A DNA stretch of 15,386 nt, from contig RPPU01000028.1 in the NCBI GenBank assembly GCA_003819975.1, positions 1 through 15,386 on the forward strand, given 5' to 3'. The position numbers and the translations under genes are program-made. Source of the stretch: Desulfobacteraceae bacterium. GTDB taxonomy: Bacteria > Desulfobacterota > DSM-4660 > Desulfatiglandales > HGW-15. Shown in pieces: positions 5,291-12,379 of the stretch (positions are counted from its first letter, which is position 1; every line of letters begins with the position of its first letter). The notes beneath the pieces were generated by a model. That model was not told the origin of the DNA and searched no databases. It was given only the letters and a program-made list of their open reading frames with translations.

Positions 5291-6310
5291 TCAAGGCCGG
5301 TGCTTCGCTTGCACCCGTAACCAAACCTGGCAATCGAACGGCAGTTTTTCTTCAGGACCGACGCCCCGGGATTTCAGGTTCGCATAACACGGCAAATCCT
5401 TAGCCTTGAGAATCAGAACTTTTTCCACATTGGAAACCCGGAGCAGCAAGCCTTGGGCTTGAAAGATTTCTTTTAGCTCCGAATAAATCCCGGTTTGTTC
5501 CATAACTAGACGTACAAAACTGTTTTCATGACCTTGTTTTGGTTTCCCGCGTTTTACATCCCAATCTTTGGATTGATGCGCCGCCAGCATAAGCCGCTGG
5601 GACAGCTCGAAACACTTACCATTGCTCGGGGTTAATCGACCCCAATACAGAGTCCACTCCGCTTGCGGAAGCATTCCGGATTGGACCACGGCTTTCAGCA
5701 ATTCAGACATGAGCAAAGTCTGATCCCGGAACGGCAAAGAACAGGTTGGCCGATACAAAGCAACACCCTGATCCGATTCCGCGTCCCGCAAAACCCAGGA
5801 TAAAGAGCACTCCCCATTGACGATCCGATAAATGGTTTCCCGTGATTCCGGATTTCGCACCTTTTCAACTACTACCGTCAGCTCAAATTCCACGGGCAAA
5901 GACTGCAGGGAACCTTGAGGATCTTTTATAGATACCCGGTATCGACCCGGACCGGCTTTTAAACAACCTTTATGCAGGGATTTATTCCAGCCGATTTCAA
6001 TCTGTTCAGCCGCGGCCAACGGTTTGGCAAAAACCGTTTCCTTGGTCCCGCACTGCCACAAAGGACTAGCCGCAAACCGCCAAACCCGGCCGATTTCATC
6101 CCACTGCTCCACCACCAGATTCTCCCCCAGCACGGCCGCTGGACCCAGATTCGTCACCCTGAAAACTATCTTGTCCGCCTCAACCCGGACCTGGACCTCG
6201 AAAGACAACACAGCCGGCTCGGCCCGACCCCTTCCGGCGATCAACAAAAACAAAATCAGCAAGAACCAAAAACACGGATGCGCTTGATTATGTTGACAAA
6301 GTCTATTCAT
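5291..6310 (-). CDS. Secreted protein of unknown family (339 residues)
   Basis: The N-terminus has a signal peptide: a hydrophobic core FWFLLILFLLIAG at about 14-26 and a likely cleavage after GRGRA at residue 30. The mature protein begins with a beta-rich segment (about 33-145) in which alternating hydrophobic residues and the spacing resemble an immunoglobulin-like or BsuPI-type fold; this is an impression, not a clear domain match. The remainder contains several Cys residues and a helical segment near 200-225. Probably periplasmic or cell-surface. GGAG lies 10 nt upstream of the ATG. It is on the same strand as the beta-propeller gene downstream, 376 bp away, so joint transcription is uncertain. 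Confidence 0.75.
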   Translation of the reverse strand: MNRLCQHNQAHPCFWFLLILFLLIAGRGRAEPAVLSFEVQVRVEADKIVFRVTNLGPAAVLGENLVVEQWDEIGRVWRFAASPLWQCGTKETVFAKPLAAAEQIEIGWNKSLHKGCLKAGPGRYRVSIKDPQGSLQSLPVEFELTVVVEKVRNPESRETIYRIVNGECSLSWVLRDAESDQGVALYRPTCSLPFRDQTLLMSELLKAVVQSGMLPQAEWTLYWGRLTPSNGKCFELSQRLMLAAHQSKDWDVKRGKPKQGHENSFVRLVMEQTGIYSELKEIFQAQGLLLRVSNVEKVLILKAKDLPCYANLKSRGVGPEEKLPFDCQVWLRVQAKHRP

Positions 6311-6510
6311 TCCTTTTCTCCATATTCTATTTGTTTTTCAGTCACATAAATTAGAGTCCTGCCCACGTTATGCCTCTTAAACCCGTTACATCCCAATATT
6401 CATCACCATTATTCATCATTTCCGATATAGCGTCAACGAGAGAGAATACTCCGTAATTAAGCCATTATTTCAATAAGTTGAGCTAACCGGCCTTTTATAA
6501 AAGCAATAAG

Positions 6511-6571
6511 CCAATTTACCGCATATCGTAAATTGGTCCGGACCGTTTTACGATGCCGCTTAAATTGGTCC
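6511..6571. repeat. Nested inverted and direct repeats built on TAAATTGG(TCC)
   Basis: CCAATTTAC (6511-6519) pairs perfectly with GTAAATTGG (6528-6536). The right arm then starts a second dyad, GTAAATTGGTCC/GGACCGTTTTAC at 6528-6551 (24 bp, two mismatched pairs, perfect core GGTCCGGACC). TAAATTGGTCC recurs directly at 6561-6571, 32 bp after its first copy. The alternatives are an operator array or a decayed palindromic element. Confidence 0.6.
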
Positions 6572-6654
6572 CGTATTTTGACATGGAAAATGATAACGGC
6601 CATCCGGGTCGATAGATTCACGATTGGCTGCATTGCGGCTGGGAGGCTGCTTGG

Positions 6655-6698
6655 GTTGATAGACTGCAAGTTGATAGACTGAAGGTTCTTAGGCTGTA
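6655..6698. repeat. Phrase repeat C
   Basis: GTTGATAGACTG occurs twice (6655-6666 and 6670-6681), followed by a related AGGTTCTTAGGCTGTAG. A degenerate copy, GTCGATAGATTC, lies at about 6608-6619. It is an intergenic low-complexity word of unknown function. Confidence 0.55.
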
Positions 6699-6752
6699 GA
6701 AAAAAATAATCACATATTTTGCCTGTCACTTTTTTGATCTACCTCATTCTTC

Positions 6753-6968
6753 TTAATTGAATAATGTCATCCAAAGAACATAAAAACACATTACACTCCA
6801 TACTGCTTGAACCGCAGTCGCAAGCCAAAAAAGGTATGGCCTTGTCGTACGCCGATACTCTTTTCCGGCTGCGTTCGCCACCCCTGATTTCAAGGCCTTG
6901 AAAGAGCTGTAGCCGAGCCACATCCCTAAAGTCCCGAGTGTTACTATGAGAAATAAAGATCGAAGCAT
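6753..6968 (-). CDS. Small two-helix membrane protein (71 residues)
   Basis: The protein has two predicted membrane-spanning segments, about 3-22 (LFLIVTLGTLGMWLGY) and 45-69 (with WLATAVQAVWSVMCFYVLWM). They are joined by a basic loop (KEYRRTTRP) that by the positive-inside rule should face the cytoplasm. AAAGGG precedes the ATG by 4 nt. I do not recognise a family. An overlapping frame at 6921-6739 is a shadow. It lies at the left edge of an AT-rich block but does not itself share that composition. Confidence 0.6.
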   Translation of the reverse strand: MLRSLFLIVTLGTLGMWLGYSSFKALKSGVANAAGKEYRRTTRPYLFWLATAVQAVWSVMCFYVLWMTLFN

Positions 6969-7052
6969 TGAACCCTTTTTTTCGAGAATTTTAAAAACCT
7001 TGCCAACATATTCACGTCCCTATTCCTGTTTAAATCATTTATTCAGCAACCG

Positions 7053-7670
7053 TTAATCTTCTATACGCTTTGAAAAATACATCCCTCTGTCTTTTAAAAT
7101 TTCCGGAATATCATATATCAACTTTCCATTAACACGAATAGTGGATCTCGAACCTGGATGATTCTCCGAAAATGTATCCTGTGCTACAGCCAAGTTATCA
7201 TATTTTGAAAATCCCATTTCATCAAATTTCAAAAGATATTTATTTGGATCATCAGTTAATATTGAAAAAATTTTATAACTACCAACAAGGACTTCATCGA
7301 TTCCATTGTGAGAACCAAAGCCGAAATTAATTTCACCATCATGAATAAGAAGTTCCTTGAATTCGTTGTAAATATTAAAAAATTCATTTAGCTCCAATCC
7401 ATCTAAATAATATACATCTCGATGACATGGATCATTGTCTGATTTTCGTAAATCCTTTTCATCCTTTTGATTGGTAGGAATTTCGATTACAAAAAAACCG
7501 AGAGGGATTACCAGGCTTACTAGTTTTGTAAAGACGAAATCAATTTTATTAGCAGATATGTTTGCTGTAATATGGGTGTGACTTTGATCGGTCAATTTTA
7601 TTTCAAAACCTTCATTAATTTTCTCTGGAAAAGGGATTGAGATTCCTTTGACTGTCTCAAAAATTGACAT
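7053..7670 (-). CDS. Unknown 205-residue soluble protein, last gene of an AT-rich operon
   Basis: The protein is acidic with alternating strands and loops and no signal peptide or membrane segment, so it is likely cytoplasmic. Notable stretches are VLVGSYKIFSILTDDPNKY and the ending VNGKLIYDIPEILKDRGMYF. The general build (a small soluble protein with FGFGSHNGIDEVLVG and a C-terminal strand-helix) reminds me of immunity-type proteins of polymorphic toxin systems, but no toxin is nearby and this is speculation. It follows the 114-residue secreted protein by 12 bp, with AAAGGG before the ATG, so the two are co-transcribed. The visibly AT-rich composition differs from the flanking proB-proA region and suggests transfer. 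Confidence 0.7.
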   Translation of the reverse strand: MSIFETVKGISIPFPEKINEGFEIKLTDQSHTHITANISANKIDFVFTKLVSLVIPLGFFVIEIPTNQKDEKDLRKSDNDPCHRDVYYLDGLELNEFFNIYNEFKELLIHDGEINFGFGSHNGIDEVLVGSYKIFSILTDDPNKYLLKFDEMGFSKYDNLAVAQDTFSENHPGSRSTIRVNGKLIYDIPEILKDRGMYFSKRIED

Positions 7671-7682
7671 AATTTGCCCTTT

Positions 7683-8027
7683 TCAATGCTTCTTTAGCAG
7701 TTTTACTTTAAATATTCGATTCTTTTCGTCTGTTACAATCAAATAATCTCCTTTAACTGCCATCCTTATTATATAAAACCATTGAACATCTTCCTCAATC
7801 CAAAACCAAATTCGATTTTTTTTGACCGTTATTTCTTTTATCAATTCGCTATTTTCCACATCAATAGCTTGAACATATTCTCTTCTCCCATCGTCATTAG
7901 GGGCTACATATTGAATTGAATTATAAACAACTGGATCAACCTTAGGAGCTGGTATTCGTTTTGCCCAAACTACTGGCGATAGAATAAAGATCGCTAATAA
8001 TATAATATGGAATTTTTTATCAAGCAT
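7683..8027 (-). CDS. Exported small beta-rich protein (114 residues)
   Basis: There is a signal peptide (hydrophobic FHIILLAIFILSPVVWA, likely cleavage after Ala22), followed by a short mature domain. This has the pattern VVYNSIQYVAPNDDGRREYVQAIDV, then ENSELIKEITVKKNRI, EEDVQWFYI and DYLIVTDEKNRIFKVKLL. It looks like one or two beta-propeller/PQQ-type strands, as in small conserved exported proteins found across several phyla; function unknown. It sits 16 bp downstream of a VapB-like antitoxin gene, exactly where a VapC toxin would be expected, and 12 bp upstream of the 205-residue gene. Confidence 0.75.
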   Translation of the reverse strand: MLDKKFHIILLAIFILSPVVWAKRIPAPKVDPVVYNSIQYVAPNDDGRREYVQAIDVENSELIKEITVKKNRIWFWIEEDVQWFYIIRMAVKGDYLIVTDEKNRIFKVKLLKKH

Positions 8028-8043
8028 AGAATCTGTAGAACTC

Positions 8044-8250
8044 TCAAAGCAAGTTTATTTTTCTATTTCTGATGGCATCTATATCGATGTTTATATCAAT
8101 CTTGCCTTTATACCTTATCAACTCAGAACTCCCTGATTTCCTGATCAAATTCTCCAAGGCGGTGATAATTACCTGTTTCTTTGTGTGAATATGACTTGCC
8201 TTCATGGCATTTCTAATCAAATTATCGGGAATATCGACGGTGATTCGCAT
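8044..8250 (-). CDS. VapB-like ribbon-helix-helix antitoxin without a VapC partner
   Basis: The 68-residue protein begins MRITVDIPDNLIRNAMKAS with a ribbon-helix-helix DNA-binding fold (strand about 2-7, helices about 8-18 and 23-37). It ends with the VapB-type toxin-binding pattern: RYKGKIDINIDIDAIR corresponds to the usual G-K-I-D-x-x-x-D-x-D-x-x-R tail that wraps the PIN-domain toxin. VapB normally neutralises a VapC ribonuclease encoded immediately downstream and represses the pair. Here the downstream gene is an exported protein, with no PIN-domain acid residues, so the antitoxin is solitary. The promoter has a TTGACA -35 with a palindrome in its spacer. Confidence 0.85.
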   Translation of the reverse strand: MRITVDIPDNLIRNAMKASHIHTKKQVIITALENLIRKSGSSELIRYKGKIDINIDIDAIRNRKINLL

Positions 8251-8271
8251 AACCTGCTTCTTTGAGTCATA

Positions 8272-8300
8272 AAATTAGCATTCAATGAATCGGATGTCAA
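8272..8300 (-). promoter_or_regulatory. Promoter of the VapB-like operon with operator in the spacer
   Basis: The minus strand has TTGACA (8300-8295), a 17-bp spacer and TAATTT (8277-8272); transcription would start near 8265, about 15 nt before the gene. The 11-bp palindrome ATTCAATGAAT (8280-8290) lies between the two boxes. This is the usual arrangement for autorepression by a ribbon-helix-helix antitoxin. Confidence 0.6.
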
Positions 8301-8409
8301 ATTTAATTAGCTGAACGAAAAACAGACACCCCTTCAAGTAGGTACTGTCAGTTTAATCATGAAATTTACTTTCAATGAAATTAGCGATATAACTATAATA
8401 TCATTGAAA
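8280..8409. promoter_or_regulatory. Three copies of a TTCA(A/T)TGA operator between divergent antitoxin genes
   Basis: ATTCAATGAAT (8280-8290) and TTTCAATGAAA (8370-8380) are perfect dyads around a single A. TCATTGAAA (8401-8409) is the exact reverse complement of 8370-8378. The first lies in the spacer of the leftward promoter; the other two bracket the -10 box TATAAT (8394-8399) of the rightward gene. One protein binding these could silence both genes. Confidence 0.55.
8371..8399 (+). promoter_or_regulatory. Promoter of the rightward ribbon-helix-helix gene
   Basis: TTCAAT (8371-8376) and a perfect TATAAT (8394-8399) are separated by 17 bp. The -35 box is poor, but the -10 is consensus. 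Transcription would start near 8406, about 20 nt before the ATG, inside the third operator copy. Confidence 0.45.
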
Positions 8410-8425
8410 CACATACGATTTAATT

Positions 8426-8707
8426 ATGATGAAAAGAAAAATAAAAGCGAAAACACTAAAAAACAATAAACCCACGGCTGATGAAATCGCTGAGCTGGCA
8501 ATGAAGGGTAAAAACATATCCAAATATTTCACGAATAAAGGCGCCATGCGAGCCCCTGTTCAAAGGGTTAACGTCGATTTTACTCTGGATATGCTTAATG
8601 AATTGGATGCGCTTGCCAAAGAATTAAACATCAGCCGTCAAGCCGTCATTAAATCCTATCTACGCCAGGCGTTGGATCAGCACCATTTGTCAAGGCAGGA
8701 AAAATGA
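8426..8707 (+). CDS. CopG/BrnA-like ribbon-helix-helix antitoxin, solitary
   Basis: The 93-residue basic protein carries a C-terminal ribbon-helix-helix: strand QRVNVDFTL at about 46-54, helix LDMLNELDALAKELN at about 54-68, then SRQAVIKSYLRQALDQ at about 70-85. The N-terminal 40 residues (ADEIAELAMKGKNISKYFTNKGAM) resemble the toxin-contacting part of type II antitoxins that act on small ribonuclease toxins. No toxin gene is present upstream or downstream. The start is uncertain: ATGATG at 8426/8429 has no clear ribosome binding site, so translation may be nearly leaderless or weak. It is divergent from the VapB-like gene and shares its operator sequence. Confidence 0.82.
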   Translation: MMKRKIKAKTLKNNKPTADEIAELAMKGKNISKYFTNKGAMRAPVQRVNVDFTLDMLNELDALAKELNISRQAVIKSYLRQALDQHHLSRQEK

Positions 8708-8727
8708 ATTGTAATCACTGATGTAGT

Positions 8728-8753
8728 CAGAATTCAGAAACCAGAATTCAGAA
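8728..8753. repeat. Phrase repeat D1
   Basis: CAGAATTCAGAA occurs twice (8728-8739 and 8742-8753) just after the stop of the ribbon-helix-helix gene. It is a low-complexity intergenic word containing GAATTC. Confidence 0.55.
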
Positions 8754-8846
8754 TGCCTTAAGAATTGACATAAATTGCAGCCTTTTGTAGGCTGGCAAGT
8801 CCCGATTTAAGATTGTCACTCTTTTCAGTCATTCTTTAATTTGATT

Positions 8847-8910
8847 CAGTTCCTGGTTCCTCGTTTCTCGCCATCATCATTCGATATTCGGAGTTCGATA
8901 TTCGATATTC
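8847..8910. repeat. Phrase repeats D2: GGTTCC-type and TTCGATATTC words
   Basis: CAGTTCCTGGTTCCTCG (8847-8863) is followed by three copies of TTCGATATTC at about 8880, 8894 and 8901; the latter two overlap. They lie between the convergent ends of the ribbon-helix-helix gene and proA. The region 8708-8958 holds no gene. Confidence 0.6.
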
Positions 8911-8958
8911 TCTTTTTTTTCTACAGCATAGCTTGCTTCAGCTTATCCGCCTAAAAAA

Positions 8959-10206
8959 CTACTCGCGGATCTGCCCCTCACCAAAAGCCACAAACTTACT
9001 GACTGTCAACTCCTCCAGGCCCATGGGACCGAAAGCATGCAGCTTGGTGGTGCTGATGCCCATCTCGGCTCCCAGGCCGAGCTGGAACCCGTCGTTGAAG
9101 CGCGTCGAAGCATTGACCAGTACCAGCGATGAATTGATCTCACGCACAAATTTCCAAGCCCGGTCGTAGTTTTGGGTGATAATGGCTTCGGTATGATCGG
9201 AACCGTATTTGCGGATATGGCTGATCGCCTCGTTTATATCGTTCACCACCTTAACCGCGAGAACCAAGTCCAGGTATTCTTCATACCAGTCCTGCTCATC
9301 CGCTTTTTCAATGTCTTGGAGTATTGCGCGCGCTCTTTCGCAGCCCTTGAGCCGCACGCCTTGGCTTTGCAGTCTTTTAGCTCCTTCCGGCAGAAAAATT
9401 TCCGCAATGGCTTGATGAACCAGCAATGTTTCCAAGGCATTGCAAGCCGAGGGTTTCTGAACCTTGGCATTCAGGCAGATCTCATAACCCATATTGGGAT
9501 CGGCCGACTCATCTATATAGATATGGCAAACCCCTTTATAATGCTTGAGCACCGGAATGCGCGACTTCTCCACCACATTCCGGATCAGAGCTTCCCCGCC
9601 CCGGGGAATGACCAGGTCGATCAGTTCGTTCAGCGTCAATAATTCGTATATAAAAGCCCGGTCGCCGGTTTCCACAAACTGGGCGATTTCAACCGGCAGA
9701 TTGTTTTCTTTTAAGGCTTCGGCAATCAACCCGGCCAGCGCCCGATTGGAATGTATGGCTTCAGACCCACCCTTCAGGATCACGCTGTTACCGCTTTTCA
9801 GGCACAAGGAAAAGGCTTCCACCGTGACATTGGGCCGGGACTCGTAAATAATAAGAATCACGCCGATCGGGATGCGCATGCGGCCTACGGCCAGGCCGTT
9901 CGGCCTTTTATTCAGGGAAGTCATGGCGCCCACCGGATCGGGCAAGCCGGCCACGTCCAGCAAACTGGCCTGTATCTCCTCAATGACTTTCTCATCAAGC
10001 AGCAGCCGGTCGATCAGGCTTTTACTGAGCCCGCTCTTTTCCGCCTGTTTGATATCTTTCTGGTTTTCTTTAAAAAGATTTTCCCGATTTTCATGGATCA
10101 GCCGCGCCAAGTCGCGCAAGACTTGATTCTTTTGTTCGGTCTCGGCATGGGCGACCTGATGTCCGGCTTGCTTGGCCCTGGAAGCCATATCGCGCGCGTT
10201 CAGCAT
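8959..10206 (-). CDS. proA: Gamma-glutamyl phosphate reductase
   Basis: ProA reduces gamma-glutamyl phosphate with NADPH to glutamate-5-semialdehyde, the second step of proline synthesis, in the cytoplasm. The 415-residue length is normal. Visible signatures are IGVILIIYESRPNVTVEAFSL at about 114-134, LKSGNSVILKGGSEA at about 136-150, PRGGEALI at about 201-208, and the catalytic Cys255 in QKPSACNALETLL. Near the C-terminus are NASTRFNDGFQLGLGAEMGIST and HAFGPMGLEELT. The ATG overlaps the last 7 bases of proB (ATGCTGA), so translation is coupled and the two enzymes can channel their unstable intermediate. Proline synthesis would be completed by a ProC encoded elsewhere. Confidence 0.97.
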   Translation of the reverse strand: MLNARDMASRAKQAGHQVAHAETEQKNQVLRDLARLIHENRENLFKENQKDIKQAEKSGLSKSLIDRLLLDEKVIEEIQASLLDVAGLPDPVGAMTSLNKRPNGLAVGRMRIPIGVILIIYESRPNVTVEAFSLCLKSGNSVILKGGSEAIHSNRALAGLIAEALKENNLPVEIAQFVETGDRAFIYELLTLNELIDLVIPRGGEALIRNVVEKSRIPVLKHYKGVCHIYIDESADPNMGYEICLNAKVQKPSACNALETLLVHQAIAEIFLPEGAKRLQSQGVRLKGCERARAILQDIEKADEQDWYEEYLDLVLAVKVVNDINEAISHIRKYGSDHTEAIITQNYDRAWKFVREINSSLVLVNASTRFNDGFQLGLGAEMGISTTKLHAFGPMGLEELTVSKFVAFGEGQIRE

Positions 10207-11306
10207 AACACCACCATATTATCGCGGTGCACCACTTCTTCCGCATAAGCATAACCCAGTTTTTTCTCGATTTCCATGCTCTTCATGCCCTTAATCTTCT
10301 GAATATCCGCAGCCGAATAATTGGTCAAACCCTTGGCAATCAGTCGGCCTTCGGCATTGAGCAGTTCCACGCACTCCCCGCGGCTGAAATCGCCTTTGAC
10401 GTTCTTGACTCCGGCCGGCAAAAGGCTTTTCTTGTTTGTGACTACAGCCTGCTCTGCGCCCTTATCGATCCGGATCTTGCCCCTGACCTTGAAAGCAAAA
10501 GCCGACCACCACTTGTTGCGGGCCAGCTTACGCTCGGGCCGGAACAAAGTGCCGATTTTCTCGCCGCGCACCTCCTTCAGGATGATCTCCGGCGTGCCGC
10601 CCCTGACAATCAGGGTGGGAATACCGTAAGCCCCCGCCTTTTTGACCGCCTCCAGTTTGCTCTTCATACCGCCCGTGCTCTGCTCGCTGCGCGTGCCGCT
10701 CGCGGTTTTTTCGATCTTTTCATCCACTTTTTCCACGACCCGGATGATACGGGCGTCCGGGTTCTTGTGCGGATCTTTGTCGAACAACCCTTCTACATCC
10801 GAAAGGAGCAAAAGCAAATCCGCATCGCAAATCTGGGCGATCAAAGCCGAAAGATTGTCATTATCGCCGAAGCGGATCTCTTTGAACGAAAGCGTGTCGT
10901 TTTCATTGATGACCGGCACAATATCCATACTAAGCAGCGTATTCAAGGTGTTCATGAGATTCAGGCAACGCGTTTTGCTCTTGATATCTTCGTGCGTCAA
11001 CAGAACCTGGCCTACTTTTATCTTCTTTTTCGCGAAAGCCTCCATATACATCTTCATCAATTGACTTTGCCCGATCGCGGCCAAGGCTTGCTTTTTTTCG
11101 ATCTCCTGGGGCTTCTTTTTCAACCCCAGCATCTCCATGCCGCAGGCAATAGCCCCGCTTGTAACGATGATCGGCTTAATGCCTTTGTCGCGCAATTGTT
11201 TGACTTGCCGCGCCAAATCCGCCACGCGCTTGATGCTGATTTTTTTGTTTTCATCGACCAGGATCGAGGTTCCGATCTTGATCACGACCCGTTTCAATTT
11301 TGCCAT
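10200..11306 (-). CDS. proB: Glutamate 5-kinase with PUA domain
   Basis: ProB phosphorylates glutamate with ATP to gamma-glutamyl phosphate, the committed, usually proline-inhibited step of proline synthesis. The 368 residues match the long bacterial form. The amino-acid kinase domain (about 1-260) has VVIKIGTSILVDE near the start, VTSGAIACGMEMLG, INENDTLSFKEIRFGDNDNLSA, LLLLSDVEGLFDKDP and STGGMKSKLEA. A C-terminal PUA domain occupies about 277-360, with SLLPAGVKNVKGDFSRGECVEL. The ATG at 11306 follows an AGGG-type ribosome binding site. It is first in the proBA pair, preceded by 580 bp without a gene; a TTATAC box near 11340 could be its -10, with no clear -35. Confidence 0.97.
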   Translation of the reverse strand: MAKLKRVVIKIGTSILVDENKKISIKRVADLARQVKQLRDKGIKPIIVTSGAIACGMEMLGLKKKPQEIEKKQALAAIGQSQLMKMYMEAFAKKKIKVGQVLLTHEDIKSKTRCLNLMNTLNTLLSMDIVPVINENDTLSFKEIRFGDNDNLSALIAQICDADLLLLLSDVEGLFDKDPHKNPDARIIRVVEKVDEKIEKTASGTRSEQSTGGMKSKLEAVKKAGAYGIPTLIVRGGTPEIILKEVRGEKIGTLFRPERKLARNKWWSAFAFKVRGKIRIDKGAEQAVVTNKKSLLPAGVKNVKGDFSRGECVELLNAEGRLIAKGLTNYSAADIQKIKGMKSMEIEKKLGYAYAEEVVHRDNMVVLC

Positions 11307-11886
11307 GCCCTGTCTCTTTCCTCATTTCTTTTCCAACACCGTATAATTTTGGCGTCTTCCGTTATATTGTGAATAAATGATCAAACGGATTTTTCAAAAA
11401 GAGGCTGAAAAATACGCTAAAAACCGAACAAAAGTCAATACGTTCTTTAGGGCTAACCAAAAACGGTTTAAACAGGATAGTCTATGCAGGAATATATATT
11501 GGCAAGGTTTTCCATAAATCATCGCGGACAAGCTTCTCAAATTACATTTGAGATTCGATCCATCTCTGAACCTTTTCTCTGATTTTTTCTTTTCGAAAAT
11601 AGAAATAGCAGGCCTGGAAAAAATAACGAATATTCATTTTAATATTGTTTCCGGATCGATTACCGGCATACTATTCCTCTCTAGGATTGCAAGGCATCTA
11701 ATGGCGTCTTATATCTTATAAACAGTTTAAACAGGATCTCTAAAGATAAAACGGTCATGTGATTTAAGATCTCTTTGCCGCATCTCCGCCTCGGCAAAAT
11801 CAGGTCTGCGATCCTCCGGGAATATCTGAAGCAATTTCAGGTTTTTTGAAATTACGTCTTCTGCGGCTAAAAATTCTTTTCTTCTC
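11307..11886. other. Gene-free 580-bp interval between cupin gene and proB
   Basis: No credible gene is seen on either strand. It holds two direct copies of GTTTAAACAGGAT (11466-11478 and 11725-11737), with a partial inverted copy elsewhere at about 7024-7034. There is a perfect 8-bp hairpin TCTCAAAT-tac-ATTTGAGA at 11535-11553, and a 7-bp hairpin near 11836-11856 after the cupin gene (AATTTCA / TGAAATT) without a T-tract. It presumably includes the proB promoter. Confidence 0.55.
11466..11737. repeat. Direct repeat pair GTTTAAACAGGAT
   Basis: The 13-bp word occurs at 11466-11478 and 11725-11737. Its core TTTAAACAGGA also occurs inverted at about 7024-7034. It contains the palindrome GTTTAAAC. 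This is another member of the short intergenic phrase repeats. Confidence 0.5.
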
Positions 11887-12207
11887 TTACTTGCTCTCGC
11901 CGGCCAGACTCAAAAGAATGGCGAGATCTTCATCCGCGCTCAGGGAATGGGGTGCGTTCTTGGGCATGAAAATAAATACGCCCGGCTCCATTTTGATCTC
12001 CTTGCCTTCCAGCACAAACACACCCTTGCCCTTGAGTACCGTCACCGAGGCTTCGCGCGCGGAGGTGTGTTCCGAAATATCGCTCCCCTTGGCCAGGCAC
12101 ATCAGGGTATGATTGGCAACCGCGGTCTTGACCAAAACCTTGCTGAAAACGCCTTCCCGGGGAAATTCCATCATCTCGAACAGATTTTTGACGATCGGAT
12201 TACTCAT
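11887..12207 (-). CDS. Small single-domain cupin protein
   Basis: A 106-residue cupin: a short beta-barrel that usually binds one divalent metal. Motif 1 is degenerate but recognisable in GSDISEHTSAREASVTVLKGKG at about 41-62, with His47 and Glu52 as likely ligands; motif 2 is EPGVFIFMPKNAPHSL at about 74-89, with His87. Stand-alone cupins of this type occur beside hcp and ferredoxin genes in anaerobes, where they are thought to act in redox or nitrosative stress. Here hcp and a ferredoxin-like gene lie upstream on the same strand, separated from it by the dinD insert. AGGAAGGC precedes the ATG closely. Confidence 0.9.
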   Translation of the reverse strand: MSNPIVKNLFEMMEFPREGVFSKVLVKTAVANHTLMCLAKGSDISEHTSAREASVTVLKGKGVFVLEGKEIKMEPGVFIFMPKNAPHSLSADEDLAILLSLAGESK

Positions 12208-12379
12208 TATGCCTTCCTATTTTCAACCCATAATTTTTAATTTAAGCTGTTTTTGATTGAAGACCTTGTTTTTTCATTATGGCTGCATTATTTAAGTCTC
12301 GTTATCATTTCCTTTTTACTATCAAGAACACATGGAAAAAATCTAAAAAGTTTATAAGAACCTGTGACCTTGAGAAAAT

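Larger units (their letters stand above)
6311..6752. other. Gene-free region with nested inverted repeats and phrase repeat C
   Basis: An open frame on the minus strand (6729-6457) is judged non-coding because it is built partly from repeat DNA. The region holds the nested dyads at 6511-6571, a second copy of CTTTTATAAAAG at 6492-6503 (the other is at 1845-1856) and phrase repeat C at 6655-6698. It lies upstream of the secreted protein gene and downstream of the small membrane protein gene, so it could carry a promoter for the former; no clear one was found. Confidence 0.5.

Noticed and set aside
6457..6729. 90-residue minus-strand open frame; its end reads like GGCCGGTTAGCTCAA, similar to a tRNA 5' half
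   Set aside because: The frame contains phrase repeat C and nested dyads. For a tRNA, the D-arm partner, anticodon arm and T-arm are all missing, so neither a gene nor a tRNA is supported.
8361..8470. Toxin remnant: short plus-strand frame MKFTFNEISDITII... before the ribbon-helix-helix gene
   Set aside because: Only 36 codons, overlapping the antitoxin start and the promoter, with no resemblance to BrnT or RelE-type toxins.
10227..11372. 381-residue plus-strand open frame opposite proB
   Set aside because: Antisense shadow of proB, which is certain; no family features.
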